DNA of 64,000 bases from Hoplostethus atlanticus (GCA_034670405.1 JAXDDX010000281.1:124001-188000); one strand, 5' to 3'. Counted from the first letter of the stretch, positions 45,601-51,823 are shown. Translations and numbers: made by a program. The notes: generated from the letters alone by a model not told the origin.

Positions 45601-45912
45601 CTGTCCGGGACGTCTTCCCCGCCCCTGCACCCTCTCCCCCCACCCCCCTGCCTGAGTTACCCCCATCTCCCGCCCCCCTCCCCTACCAAGCCCTTTGCCT
45701 CCAAGCCGCTGCCCTATTGGACCAAGTATGATGTGGCCGATTGGCTGGGGTACCTGAACCTGGGGGAGCACAGGGAGCGTTTCCTGGACAACGAGATTGA
45801 CGGCACCCACCTGCCCTCCCTCACCAAGGAAGATTACCTGGACTTAGGGGTGACCCGTGTGGGACATCGCATGAACATCGAACGTGCCCTGAGGAGAGTG
45901 ATGGATAGGTAG
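6418..45912 (+). CDS. shank1: SHANK1 postsynaptic scaffold (multi-exon gene, 5' partial)
   Basis: Spliced gene span. SHANK proteins are multidomain scaffolds of the excitatory postsynaptic density; they link SAPAP/PSD-95, Homer and actin regulators. Joined exons give, in order: SPN domain (from [12 protein letters not shown]), ankyrin repeats ([28 protein letters not shown]), a PFLESPKYA linker, SH3 ([20 protein letters not shown]), PDZ ([31 protein letters not shown]), a giant proline-rich exon with PPPLEF Homer motif, and SAM (DVADWLGYL to [11 protein letters not shown]). Paralogue choice: [36 protein letters not shown] and [17 protein letters not shown] follow mammalian SHANK1 as I remember it better than SHANK2 or SHANK3. 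All exon phases agree. The sum is 6,782 nt, closing in frame only after discounting two extra C bases in the giant exon, giving about 2,260 residues (mammalian SHANK1 is about 2,160 complete). The N-terminal exon(s) lie left of the window. Confidence 0.95.
6622..7262 (+). other. shank1: Intron, no gene seen
   Basis: Contains a T run near 6635-6650 and a near-pure (CT)n tract at about 7211-7254 that doubles as the polypyrimidine tract of the next acceptor. Confidence 0.8.
7263..7334 (+). CDS. shank1: shank1 exon: SPN domain, last part
   Basis: 24 codons in phase 0, [20 protein letters not shown] then LHTK. The acceptor is GGTGTAG and the donor GTACAG. It continues the SPN fold into the linker before the ankyrin repeats. 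Confidence 0.95.
7611..7719 (+). CDS. shank1: shank1 exon: SPN-ankyrin linker and start of repeats
   Basis: Encodes [20 protein letters not shown] then [16 protein letters not shown] and ends in phase 1 before donor GTGAGG. Acceptor CTTCCTGCAG. The GLDPNY turn is the first ankyrin-type hairpin. Confidence 0.93.
7720..9370 (+). other. shank1: Intron, no gene seen
   Basis: An (AAC)n/(AAT)n run lies at about 7825-7870. A-rich sequence follows to about 8170. No exon, RNA gene or clear transposon was recognised in the remainder. Confidence 0.6.
9372..10487 (+). mobile_element. Decayed Tc1/mariner element with IR/DR ends
   Basis: Long inverted ends: the left end TTTGTGAACCCTTTTGAATT mirrors the right end at about 10455-10485, and the similarity runs about 100 bases inward. 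Each end also has a second inner copy of the GAAAAAGTATGTGAACC motif (about 9538 and about 10296 inverted), which is the IR/DR layout of fish Tc1 elements. Internally, on the + strand, remnants read like a Tc1 transposase C-terminus: [12 protein letters not shown], then [20 protein letters not shown]. Stops and a deletion (about 1.1 kb total) show it is dead. It sits in a shank1 intron. Confidence 0.8.
10490..11236 (+). other. shank1: Intron, no gene seen
   Basis: Unique-looking A/T-rich intron sequence with no recognised gene, RNA or repeat. Confidence 0.6.
11237..11391 (+). CDS. shank1: shank1 exon: ankyrin repeats
   Basis: Begins with AG completing a GAG codon: [40 protein letters not shown], ending HTALL before donor GTAAAC. 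It matches the mammalian SHANK1 series ETPLTLAAQ...[12 protein letters not shown]. Ends in phase 0. Confidence 0.94.
11392..12253 (+). other. shank1: Intron, no gene seen
   Basis: Starts with a CA run (about 11398-11420). The rest is unremarkable intron. Confidence 0.6.
12254..12421 (+). CDS. shank1: shank1 exon: ankyrin repeats
   Basis: 56 codons in phase 0: [56 protein letters not shown]. Acceptor CCCTGCAG, donor [14 protein letters not shown] is a canonical ankyrin start. Confidence 0.95.
12469..12703. mobile_element. hAT-like MITE
   Basis: Starts CAGTGGTTCTCAAACTGGGG and ends with the inverted ATTTGAGAACCCC. This terminal type (CAGTGGTTCTCAAAC) is typical of hAT/Charlie non-autonomous elements. 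The flanks CCTTAGGG and CCTTCGGT may be a degraded 8-bp target duplication. It lies just 47 bases into a shank1 intron. Confidence 0.75.
13055..13560 (+). repeat. Dispersed repeat family copy (fullest)
   Basis: The longest copy in the window. It runs GGGTTTTTGAAGGCCGATAC, GCTGCCGATAGCTGATATTT, CGTCAGGGTGGAAAAGCCTC, ACTCTCCATTGAAAGCC, GGCAGGTTTCACTGCAGG, ending TTGGCCGATATCTTATTATC. Other copies share subsets of these blocks in the same order. Confidence 0.7.
13561..14271 (+). other. shank1: Intron, no gene seen
   Basis: Contains GT at about 13855-13870, (GAT)n at about 13882-13900 and a long pyrimidine-rich stretch from about 14020 to the acceptor. Confidence 0.6.
14272..14388 (+). CDS. shank1: shank1 exon: ankyrin repeats
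   Basis: 39 codons in phase 0: [19 protein letters not shown] then [20 protein letters not shown]. Acceptor ATCCTCAG, donor GTAGGC. It follows mammalian SHANK1 [20 protein letters not shown] closely. Confidence 0.96.
14389..15077 (+). other. shank1: Intron, no gene seen
   Basis: A/T-rich unique sequence with no recognised elements. Confidence 0.6.
15078..15155 (+). CDS. shank1: shank1 exon: ankyrin repeat
   Basis: 26 codons in phase 0: [20 protein letters not shown] then GQTSFQ. Acceptor CATGCAG, donor GTAATG. The mammalian equivalent is [20 protein letters not shown]. Confidence 0.96.
15345..15960 (+). mobile_element. Probable non-LTR retrotransposon 3' remnant
   Basis: Within the intron, the text [20 protein letters not shown] followed by a short stop, then an A/T-rich tail with repeated TTTAT words, resembles the 3' end of degraded fish LINE copies. 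No reverse transcriptase motif is present, so this is a tentative call. Confidence 0.35.
16193..16259 (+). CDS. shank1: shank1 exon: last ankyrin repeat
   Basis: [20 protein letters not shown] then DV, ending in phase 1 before donor GTAAGT. Acceptor TCTATCAG. The mammalian version is VAVIAGNFELGELIRNHREQ. Confidence 0.96.
16484..16653 (+). CDS. shank1: shank1 exon: linker after ankyrin repeats
   Basis: Completes V and then reads [55 protein letters not shown]. The LRANSD-SM-LPDWM block is specific to SHANK1 in my recollection of the family and helps fix the paralogue. Acceptor GTCTCCCAG, donor GTAGGG. Confidence 0.94.
16654..17091 (+). other. shank1: Intron, no gene seen
   Basis: Unremarkable intron ending in a CT-rich tract (about 17062-17090). 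Confidence 0.7.
17092..17213 (+). CDS. shank1: shank1 exon: basic Ser/Arg linker
   Basis: Reads [20 protein letters not shown] then [20 protein letters not shown] and ends in phase 2. It matches the SGTLRSASSPRGARARSPSR segment of mammalian SHANK1. Donor GTGAGT. Confidence 0.93.
17214..17803 (+). other. shank1: Intron, no gene seen
   Basis: Unique intron sequence ending in a C-rich acceptor. Confidence 0.6.
17804..17952 (+). CDS. shank1: shank1 exon: start of SH3 domain
   Basis: [49 protein letters not shown]. The [11 protein letters not shown] block precedes the SH3 fold (strand FVATRAH). Ends in phase 1; the next exon completes V. Confidence 0.94.
17953..18800 (+). other. shank1: Intron with dispersed-repeat fragments
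   Basis: About 18130-18300 carries the TATGATGGATATGATGCAGT and GGTTGTCTGTGGGAAGCC words of the dispersed family. About 18590-18640 has the GAGGGAAACACAGTTG end. No gene seen. Confidence 0.6.
19355..19965. repeat. 11-bp CTTCACATCAA satellite
   Basis: About 55 tandem copies of CTTCACATCAA and one-base variants. Three units make 33 nt, so one frame stays open and reads as an 11-residue peptide repeat. This is a satellite, not a gene. Confidence 0.95.
20458..20571 (+). CDS. shank1: shank1 exon: SH3 domain core
   Basis: Reads [20 protein letters not shown] then [18 protein letters not shown], including the ALYDY-less SHANK SH3 core with GFWEG and [11 protein letters not shown]. Acceptor TTCCTTAG after a C run, donor GTGAGC. 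Confidence 0.96.
20572..20989 (+). other. shank1: Intron with (CA)n
   Basis: (CA)n at about 20596-20650 and a short (GATCA)n at about 20895-20917. Confidence 0.85.
20990..21065 (+). CDS. shank1: shank1 exon: SH3-PDZ linker
   Basis: [20 protein letters not shown] then SFDAP and AG of the next serine codon. [17 protein letters not shown] is nearly identical to mammalian SHANK1. Donor GTAAGG; phase 2 out. Confidence 0.96.
22040..22460. promoter_or_regulatory. Candidate conserved non-coding element
   Basis: A complex, mostly repeat-free stretch with homeodomain/POU-like words (ACTAATTT, GGGAATTATTTACATA, TCAATTATTAACGCGC), interrupted by a CT microsatellite at about 22262-22283. It lies in the 12-kb intron before the PDZ exon. 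The enhancer role is a guess from composition. Confidence 0.3.
22928..23110 (+). repeat. Dispersed repeat family copy
   Basis: Carries CTGCCGATAGCCAATATTTTG, CCCCCAGGATTTTATTTTGA and GACTATGGGGCACTATAGTC, parallel to 13.1-13.3 kb. Confidence 0.6.
23194..23400. repeat. 46-bp inverted repeat (large hairpin)
   Basis: The arm at 23194-23239 (starts GCTCCATGCTAACAC) and the arm at 23355-23400 are reverse complements with one mismatch, separated by 115 bases. It may be the core of a palindromic MITE. Confidence 0.9.
24004..24690. repeat. 53-bp minisatellite
   Basis: About 12.7 copies of a unit beginning CTACAGTGTAGCCACGGATG. Unit starts are exactly 53 bases apart (24057, 24110, 24163 ... 24640). 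Units alternate between GCTAGCTACAGACG and GCTATCTACAGACG forms and between GGTCACAG and GGCTACAG, suggesting amplification of multi-unit blocks. Confidence 0.95.
24715..25330. promoter_or_regulatory. Candidate conserved non-coding element with embedded dispersed repeat
   Basis: Repeat-free blocks at about 24715-24940 (TAATAAAATAATTTTAAATC, TCAAATGATTGATG, CGGTCATTATC) and about 25105-25330 (CCTTTTATTGACAG, GATTACATTAACAAGG) flank a dispersed-repeat fragment at 24948-25100. The A/T-core motifs and low repeat content suggest a regulatory element. Conservation is untested. Confidence 0.3.
25668..26375. mobile_element. MITE with nested teleost dispersed repeat
   Basis: The left end GCTGCATTATGTAACTTTTG is mirrored by AAGTTAAATATTGCAGG at about 26358-26375. 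Inside, from about 25788, is TTTAGCAGACGCTTTTATCC then AAAGCGACTTACAATAAG, a very common teleost repeat motif. The interior repeat is therefore likely a later insertion. Confidence 0.6.
27130..28680. repeat. Cluster of CA, CT, GA and GT microsatellites
   Basis: (CA)n at 27143-27175; (CT)n at about 27260-27300, 27615-27670 and 28625-28678; (GT)n at 27834-27890 and 28426-28452; GA-rich sequence between. All long open frames here are low-complexity (SLSLS, HTHTH, ERERE). No gene seen before 28.7 kb. Confidence 0.9.
28861..28967 (+). CDS. shank1: Candidate alternative first exon of a short shank1 isoform
   Basis: ATG at 28861 in strong context (GAAATGG) opens [10 protein letters not shown], a serine/leucine stretch, then [15 protein letters not shown], and stops at AG|GTACCC in phase 2. 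Joined to the PDZ exon at 33035 it reads [14 protein letters not shown] in frame. This parallels, from memory, the short SHANK2/ProSAP1A isoform whose unique first exon ends ...NSLY before SDCIIEEKT. An internal promoter upstream in the CT/GA-rich region is inferred. The donor is acceptable but not ideal. Confidence 0.5.
28968..30150 (+). other. shank1: Intron with GT/CA microsatellites
   Basis: (GT)n at about 29175-29220, 29272-29292, 29462-29490 and 29642-29665; CA at about 30011-30045. No gene seen. Confidence 0.8.
30152..30682. mobile_element. MITE with GTTCACACTGCC terminal repeats
   Basis: The left end ATGTTCACACTGCCAGCAAC and the right end GGCCGGCAGTGTGAACAC are inverted repeats about 530 bases apart. 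A second internal palindrome CCGGCCGACAAGCCGGCCGG lies next to the right end. No coding remnant. It is a non-autonomous DNA transposon of undetermined superfamily. Confidence 0.65.
30683..32400 (+). other. shank1: Intron, no gene recognised
   Basis: GT run at about 30735-30770; otherwise mixed unique sequence, including a CpG-rich block at about 31400-31760. No exon or RNA gene was recognised. Confidence 0.5.
32405..32730 (+). repeat. Dispersed repeat family copy
   Basis: Starts GGTTCGACCGATACGGGGTT and carries GAATTGTATTCTTGTCAGGG, GGAAAAGCCTCTGAAACAGC, AATCAAACAGACTGCATCAT and a closing CCGATATATC/TATCGGTCCAGCCC. The GACCGATA...TATCGGTCC pair suggests short terminal inverted repeats. Confidence 0.7.
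33035..33117 (+). CDS. shank1: shank1 exon: start of PDZ domain
   Basis: Completes S and then reads [27 protein letters not shown]. The carboxylate-binding loop GFGF is the SHANK equivalent of GLGF. Acceptor CTGCTAG, donor GTAAGT; phase 1 out. Confidence 0.97.
33240..33364 (+). CDS. shank1: shank1 exon: PDZ domain middle
   Basis: [43 protein letters not shown]. The long insert between the second and third strands ([12 protein letters not shown]) is specific to SHANK PDZ domains, which bind the SAPAP/GKAP C-terminus. Donor GTACCG. Confidence 0.97.
33365..34118 (+). other. shank1: Intron with long (CT)n at 3' splice site
   Basis: (AAT)n at about 33865-33892, and a pure (CT)n of about 60 bases at 34044-34104 that serves as polypyrimidine tract for the next exon. 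No gene seen. Confidence 0.9.
34119..34254 (+). CDS. shank1: shank1 exon: end of PDZ domain
   Basis: [45 protein letters not shown]. The helix histidine of class I PDZ domains is in VGHRQVV. Donor GTAAGA; phase 1 out. Confidence 0.97.
34255..35019 (+). other. shank1: Intron, no gene seen
   Basis: (GAT)n at about 34277-34300. Two TTTTGTTTTG-rich stretches around 34620-34700 echo each other (…GGTATAACCAAAA…). No gene. Confidence 0.6.
35020..35100 (+). CDS. shank1: shank1 exon: post-PDZ linker
   Basis: Completes I and then [26 protein letters not shown], with phase 1 out. It matches [15 protein letters not shown] of mammalian SHANK1. Donor GTAAGC. Confidence 0.95.
35101..36620 (+). other. shank1: Intron, no gene seen
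   Basis: C-rich stretch at 35460-35590 and (CA)n at 36296-36328. An exon-like 37-nt piece at 35449-35485 was considered and rejected. Confidence 0.6.
36625..37110. mobile_element. hAT-like MITE, copy 1
   Basis: The left end AAAGGTGCTCCATGTAGCAT is mirrored by GAATGCTACACATTGCACTT at the right end. Its interior (GAAGAGGGCGCTGTTCTTCC, GAAAAATCACTTCCAAC) recurs inverted at 46118-46570. Confidence 0.75.
37150..37640. promoter_or_regulatory. Candidate conserved non-coding element
   Basis: Repeat-free, with A/T-core motifs such as CATATGCTTATTCTAATGCA, TTGGAATTCATTTAGCTG and GAGCTATTAAACTATC. It lies between the post-PDZ exon and the PWKKK microexon. A regulatory role is inferred from composition only. 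Confidence 0.3.
38211..38237 (+). CDS. shank1: shank1 27-nt microexon (AATPWKKKT)
   Basis: Good acceptor GTCCTCCTTCCAG and donor CAG|GTATGC frame a 27-nt exon, a multiple of three with phase 1 in and out. It adds AATPWKKKT between SELEEM and EFESSQ. Some mammalian SHANK1 sequences, as I recall them, carry VSPWKKKI at exactly this position. It is likely alternatively spliced. Confidence 0.75.
38580..38650. repeat. AT-rich palindromic tract
   Basis: TATAATATAATTATATATAT-type sequence capable of cruciform formation. Confidence 0.8.
38770..39215. repeat. AGTATATCAAACAT satellite
   Basis: Tandem array of a 14-bp unit AGTATATCAAACAT mixed with a shortened 10-bp unit AGTATATCAT and a variant AGTATATCAAGCAT. 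It ends about 150 bases before a coding exon. Confidence 0.95.
39365..39421 (+). CDS. shank1: shank1 exon: [13 protein letters not shown]
   Basis: Completes E (G+AA), then [18 protein letters not shown], and ends with A of N. Acceptor CCTTTTAG, donor GTAAGG. It aligns to mammalian [20 protein letters not shown], shortened before EKKRT. Confidence 0.93.
   Translation, partial: NSSLHRLQRRRGQSIRWL
39669..39784 (+). CDS. shank1: shank1 exon: [14 protein letters not shown]
   Basis: [39 protein letters not shown], ending in phase 0 before donor GTGTGT. Acceptor TTTCTCAG after a CT-rich tract. Confidence 0.94.
39785..40314 (+). other. shank1: Intron, no gene seen
   Basis: About 39868-39990 resembles the MITE end GCTGCACTGTGCAAG. 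The rest is A/T-rich. Confidence 0.5.
40315..40438 (+). CDS. shank1: shank1 exon: PSYGDQ to LRQKSI
   Basis: [41 protein letters not shown] then G of glycine. The mammalian equivalent is [23 protein letters not shown]. Donor GTGAGG. Confidence 0.95.
40439..41120 (+). other. shank1: Intron, no gene seen
   Basis: CTGTCTGTCC-rich start (40441-40560), then a pyrimidine-rich run to the CCTGCAG acceptor. Open frames crossing into the next exon begin in the intron. Confidence 0.7.
41121..44684 (+). CDS. shank1: shank1 giant proline-rich exon (two apparent frameshifts)
   Basis: About 3.56 kb, the counterpart of the giant SHANK exon. Family anchors in order: [133 protein letters not shown] (PPxxF Homer site at 43240-43257), [49 protein letters not shown]. 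Fish-specific features are an RERE repeat (about 42846-42950), an 18-proline run (about 43345-43400) and a Thr/Ala-rich block. The frame changes twice, at C runs near 43110-43117 and 43192-43198. Dropping one C at each restores [15 protein letters not shown]. Phase 2 out at GTACGC. Confidence 0.9.
44823..44834 (+). CDS. shank1: Possible 12-nt shank1 microexon
   Basis: A perfect CCTCCACGTGTCTCTCTCAG acceptor and a CAG|GTAATA donor bracket only 12 nt (AAGCAGAAACAG). It preserves phase 2 and would add four residues (RSRN before RF). Skipping it also keeps the frame, so it may be a neuronal cassette. Confidence 0.45.
45018..45912 (+). CDS. shank1: shank1 last coding exon: Ser/Pro tail and SAM domain
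   Basis: Opens (R)[19 protein letters not shown], passes [20 protein letters not shown] and [20 protein letters not shown], then the SAM domain from [20 protein letters not shown] through [20 protein letters not shown] to [19 protein letters not shown], stop TAG at 45910. SAM domains of SHANKs polymerise into zinc-stabilised sheets. The [16 protein letters not shown] core is invariant in the family as I know it. Acceptor TTTTCGCCAG. Confidence 0.97.
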
Positions 45913-48142
45913 GGAGGGGGACACACTGCTAATGCACCAGATTGTCAAGGGCGGGTCGAGTCTCTGCTAGTCTGGGGCAGTTGCACAGATGGTCTTGGAG
46001 TGTGTGAGGGTTCAGGACTTTAAGTTCCTGACTCCCAATCATCCTCCTGTAGTGTGAGTAGTCTGAAGAGAGAGCAGCAATAACCAATGAGAGTTGAGCA
46101 GGAGAGAAGGACATTAAAGGTCCTATGTGGCATTTCTACACCTCAATGTATCATTATCAAATTAGTTGTGATACCTTGGTGTAATTGCCATAAACAAATC
46201 AGACCATGGTCGAGACGATTGGTAGCCTTGTGGTATTGTTAGTGCTCACGTTTCTCAAGATTGAGACTACACTTCCCATAAACCCTGTTGCTTCTTGTCG
46301 CAAAGATGTTGCTACTTGTCCCCCGCTGCCCCTCCCCGGTGTTGCTCTGTGTGCCGTTGTTTTCTCTTTGTCTTTACTGAAGAAGGTAAACATGTTGGAA
46401 GTGATTTTTCCATCTGCCATCACCAGAAACTCTGAAAGCTTTAGCTCCGGTAGCGCTGGAAGAACAGCGCCCTCTTCCTGTCTTCTGCCTCACAGCAATC
46501 CAGCAGATTTCCCTCCAAATGCTGCCAATCTTCTCACTGATGGTCTCGTTTGTTTACAGTAATAACACTGATGTCTCAATCTCAATGTGGTAATGATTCA
46601 TTGATTGATTTATTATTATCGATTGGCTTCCATGATGGCTTCGGTTCCATGTTGTAAGTAATGCAAGAGCTCAGATGCTGCGTGTCTTGAGAACTCTCCT
46701 AGTGTGTGATCCCCAAATTCAACTCCTGGGCAAGTGTGTCACACAAGACAACAAAAAAGCAAATGCCAGTCATTGAGTGTGTGAATCTTTTCAAGGTCTG
46801 TTAAGTCTTGAAACTTAGAACTACTGTAGCTTTCTTCTCTCTTTCATAATCTTTTTTTAAAATTGTTTTTAAATATATATGCATGAGTCACATAAAGAGC
46901 AACTCAGATTTCTGTCCAAGCATCCGTGATCATCCCACACACCAAATGTAAAATGCGACCTGTGTCTGTCCCTCTGTCCTCAGGCTGTCCAGCAGCCCGT
47001 TTCCCATTTCCGTTCTCTCGCCTCGGAATGGACGGACCGAGAGGAGGAGGGACGACGGGAGTCGGAGCTGAGGTTGCAAACAGAGACGGAGGGGAGAGAG
47101 AGCAGAGCGAGAGAGAGAGAGAGAGAGAGAGAAGGAGGGGTTGGAGTCAATGAGGGAGGAAGACACAACTGCTGCTATCCACGGTGGATTCACACAACAA
47201 ATGATGGGGGACCAGATTTCACACAGAGAGAGGGTGGGGGGGGGGGGAGTCAAGTCCCAAGGGAGACGGAGACACGGGGATGGAAAAAGGGCTGACGATC
47301 CGTAAAGACACCGGCTGGCGCTCCCCAGTTGTTGGAGGCTAATTTACGCAAATACACTCTTCACATGCATGCAGCCACACACACTGATTCACAAACAGGC
47401 AACACACACACACACTCTCCTCCACAGGCAAATGTACATGGAGACGGAATAGCTGAGGCGACAGATATTACGATTTACGAGTAGAGAGTAGTGAGGAAAC
47501 TTAACCAAATACTCCAGAGGAACAACCACAAAGCCAATTAGCAGTTTGTGTCGTTGAAGAAGAAAGAGGCTTCCCTCATCGTGCAGCCATCTTGCCCCTC
47601 GGTAGGCTGGGAAAAATCTCTGTTCAGGTTTAGGAGCGAAACCCACCAACAGCATTTAAGAGTGCAATCAATGACAACCCCTCCCCGTGTGAGTGGATGT
47701 CCGTTGTCGGTCTGCCTGAATGTGGTAGAGAATCTTTTGAATGGGGATGAATGTCTGCTGCGGGGGGGCGAGGCTTCGCCTGTCTGAGTCGCCGATGTAG
47801 GACGATGCAGGGGGGGTGGCATATCGTGACAGCTTCCTGTTCCAGGGGATGTGACGGGAGGCACAAGGACAGGGACCTTGCGTCCTCGCGGAATGACCTC
47901 GCTGAGAAACTTCCGTTTGCGATTGGTTCAGGCGAAGGAGAGCCCGCTGTGTGCTTGGCTACGATTGGTCGTCTTGTTTTTACCTCACCACTGGTAGGGC
48001 TCTGTCCTCACTGAAGGTCCTGTGATCAGGATCGTTATATTTCTCTATAGCTCTTTATCATCTTAAGTCTTATAATGACATATATACAGACTGGTCACTG
48101 TATCACAAATTTGTAGCAAAAATAAGTGCCCAGACCAACAAT

Positions 48143-48176
<34 letters not shown>

Positions 48177-50120
48177 TAAAAAAAAAAAGAAACACACACA
48201 GGCACACAGGTTACTACCACACACGCTTGCATGCATACACAACCACACACACACACATACACACACACACACACACACAAACACTTACCTGTGTTTGTAT
48301 TAGAATTTATGGGACACATTATATATACACACTATATGTTTGGACCCAAGATGTACTCATACAAAAAGGAGTGTGACGGGATAGCTACGTGACGAAAATC
48401 ATCGATTGGGAAAGACCTCCTCTGCAGCAAAAGCGACTGTTGTACAACCGAGGGAGAGAGAGACTGTCAAGGAGAGGGGAGGGGAAGAGGAAAAACTGCC
48501 ATTTCTTGCTCTTTCCCACCCAATCCCCCTGCTCCTTCCCAACGTGGCCCTCTCTCCACTAAACCCAGGAGGACTGGACCGCGGAGAGAAAACGCTTATA
48601 TCAAGTTTTAATACTATGATTGTTCTTACAACAATTTTTAAACTTTAAATGGGAATACTGGAATATTGATATGAAGAGATTTATTGTCACTATTAATCAT
48701 TACTGTCATCGTCCTTACTGTTATTATTGCTTTCCGGACAGGACGTCCCTGTTTCTACCTGGGATGGCGCTCTTGTGCAGTTAATGTACCTTCCGACTGT
48801 GGAGATAATCGTGTACAGACAGAGTGGAGGTTATATATACATACATACACACATATATATATATGTATAAGGGTATTTTTTGAGTTGAAAGATGAATATT
48901 ACTTGGTGCGCTGTACTTTTATATCGCTTCTATGTGACAGGTAGGAACATTTCAACTTAATGTGAGGCACATTTTAGAGCCACTTCACATTTAGTTCTGC
49001 TTAGTACCCACTCTGATTTGACATTGGTGGAGAAAAAGGTGATTTTGTTTTTGTGTGTTAACTGTGAATAGATTTACTCAACAAAATAAGAGTTCCTCGC
49101 GCTTTTAAAACACCGATGGTAGTTGCCACTCAGCGTTATGCAGATGATGAAAATGTAGCAACTGTCTCGCGCCGCTTCTCTTCGTCCGATCAGTTCTTTT
49201 AAATGGTTGTTTCATCTCTTATGGATAACATCCGCCCCTTATTACTTTATTACTCATTTCCTGTTGCTGTTTTCTCGTCGGCTTTCACGCGACATTTTCC
49301 ATCGCATTCCAACCTCAGTCCTGCTTTTCTCACCGTATGCTGAGATTAAATATTAAGGGCTCTTTCATGACCTCTCTACCTTGAACAACACTTCACCTCT
49401 CCTGCTACTTGTGAGTCCTCGGTCACATATCAACTGTGTATTTTACATCAGGGCAGAGATGGAGGCTTTTACGCTCCTGCTTATCCTCAAGGCTATTTTT
49501 GCGAACATAGGTAAATATGAGTTTTCATAGGTCACTTTGCTCGCAGGGCACGTACACGCACAAGCTATGAATTCAAATAATCCGAGGTCATTAAGGGGGG
49601 GTTGTTTCTGTGGTCGCACTATGCTGGTGGTCGAGGAGGAGAGATCGTATTGGAATGCGAGTGATATAGCAATAAGGACGATGAAAATAATGTTCATCCT
49701 AATTATGGTTTAAGATGTAAAAAAAAAAAAAAGAAGAAAAAAAAGTCTCAAAAGTTCTAAAGAATCTCTGTCTTCCAAATAATGTTTAACATGAAAAGGT
49801 AAAATGTATTTATTTAACTGTTCTGCTTTCTATACAGTTTGACCCGTTCTCTACATCCTCCCACCGTACCGGCCCGACAGCGCTGCGGCCTCCGCTCTTT
49901 GTTTTTGCACATCATTCGCATCTTCCCGTTTTGTATAACGCGCCTTCCGCAGTCAGCGCGCTCAACTGCTCACTGTTTACCAGCACATTATGCAACGGCC
50001 CTATCCCCACCGGCAAAAACCGCACTTTTCACGCGCCTGTTCATCTTTTGAAGCGAACTCTCGCCAAAAGGATGAACAAGTAGAATCTGGCTTCAAATAA
50101 AAGTCAGACTCCGCTGGCTC
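45913..50120 (+). other. shank1: Presumed shank1 3' UTR / downstream region
   Basis: No further conserved coding sequence. Contains a MITE copy (46118-46570), an acceptor-like CCTCTGTCCTCAG at about 46983, GA repeats at about 47100-47135, CA/TA runs at 48140-48280, and AATAAA at 50096-50101 as the first well-placed polyadenylation signal (another at 50537-50542). The 3' UTR length is inferred, not shown. Confidence 0.45.
46118..46570. mobile_element. hAT-like MITE, copy 2
   Basis: The left end AAAGGTCCTATGTGGCATTT matches the end of the 36.6-kb element. Interior words GGAAGAACAGCGCCCTCTTC and TTGGAAGTGATTTTTCC are the reverse complement of that copy's interior. It lies 200 bases after the shank1 stop, so it is probably within the 3' UTR. 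Confidence 0.7.
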
Positions 50121-50542
50121 GCATCAGGTCTCGGACGTGGGACAGAAACTAATTTTTGCTGGTGTAAATAGGGCCAATTCATCATATTTACCTTCGGCTA
50201 AGCCAGGAATAACCAACACACCTATTCCTGCTGCTACGATAACGCCGTCTGCCACTTGAGTAAGTGTGACGACAGAGACACTTACTTTCCTCTCCTTGCA
50301 TTAAGCAACTATGATATAGAGAGATGGCGCGTTATGGCTGATCTGAGGGAATCGGTCTGACTCTATAGAAAGCATCTAATTTCCTTTAAGAGATCTTTTA
50401 AAAAATGAAAATATGAACTGATGAAAGGTAACTTACAGAATATATATATGTATATGTGATATACATATACGCACATTCATATAAACATATGAATTTCAAA
50501 TGTTTTAAGAGATGAATAATAAATTGTTAGAATTATAATAAA

Positions 50543-51485
50543 GATACAGAAACAAAGTGGGAAGTTGTTTTGCTAAATGAAACACGATGGCAATATCTGA
50601 GTCTGTTCCCATCACCTGACGCACCATTGTGCTGAAACTAGATCCTTCAAGTACCTGTGGGCCACATGGTTTACAGCCCTCTTCCACTGACATGAACATT
50701 TTCAAACAGGCCTTGCTAGTAAATAATTGTTTTACAAGGGGAAGGAGTGACGCTGATTCCTACCAAACCATAAATAAAGGCTGTTTGGCTTAGCCCTGGC
50801 ACACCAGAGCCTCCTTTTTGCAAAAATGACTGGAACACTTGTTTAGAAGTTTGCAAGGGCCGATACTGGACTGAAGTGCCACAAGTTTGGATAATTCACT
50901 GGCCTCTGGACAGGCAAGCTCCAGCATTGCTTCCAGGTAGTTCATACAGATTCAGTAGTTGATCATGGAGTCAACTTGAGACAGTGTTCAAGTTAGGGAC
51001 AGTCTCTAGAAGTTTATCTGGACAGCTACCAGCTCATTAACTGCTGTTCTTGGTCACAAATTTTAAAGGGCACTGAGGTTCTGATCTTTGCACTCCATTT
51101 TGGGCAGCTTGAAAGTTTTCCTGATATACAAATTGAAGCACCTTGTGTTGCATTAAGTGCCAGAACAAGGCTGATTCTGTTATGGCAATAGTGTTTCGCT
51201 TTGTAAAGTCATCTGCCTACTATTAAAAATCAGCACAATGATCATCGCCCCTAAACTTCCAGTGTTACACCAGTAAGGACACAATGTACATGTGCATTGT
51301 TATATGACAACCACTGAACTAGTTTTGCAAATATCTCTAGGCAGAATTCTGCCTTTTCCAGACGCAGTGGAATCCTGTAGCAGTGACAAAGGGGAAACAT
51401 GCCAAGTCTGAGCCATTCACATCCAGCAAGGAAAACAGGCTTTAAATGTCAGCCGCCTTACTCTAGCGCAAAACAGTCAAAATCA
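50543..51485. other. Intergenic, nothing recognised
   Basis: Unique-looking sequence between the convergent ends of shank1 and the minus-strand ncRNA gene. I see no ORF, RNA gene or repeat in it. Confidence 0.5.
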
Positions 51486-51738
51486 CAAAATCCATCAATG
51501 AGACAAATTTTATTTTGATACAACAGGGATTATACAGGAAATAGCACTTTAAATGCACTACATTTAATGTGCAGCTGAAAATACACAGTAGAGATCAAAG
51601 TCACTCCTTACAGCCCTTTTTTCTTCCACGTGGTCAACAGAAGGTGGCATCTGCAGGACGTCCAGAATCTGTAAAGACAGAATCAGCCGATCAGGAACGC
51701 AACAGCATAATAAGCCAAACGAGGTTGAGACCCAGTAG

Positions 51739-51823
51739 TCTCCTCAGACTCTGCCTTGTCAGGGGCAGAGCGCACGTCTCTCAACATTGATTCTCTGAGC
51801 CCAGTGCAATACATCACAAGAGA
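51739..51823 (-). ncRNA. Box C/D-like snoRNA copy A (SNORD88-like)
   Basis: Read on the minus strand: terminal stem UCUCU/GGAGA, box C-like UGAUGU (51816-51811), conserved guide-like UUGCACUGGGCUC, hairpin CUCUGCC-CCUGACAA-GGCAGAG, and box D CUGA (51747-51744). The 3' end is about 70 nt from the next 3' splice site. It is similar along its length to copy B, 260 bases away. The SNORD88 (HBII-180) resemblance rests on my memory of a GCACUGGGCU guide before box D'. Confidence 0.6.
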
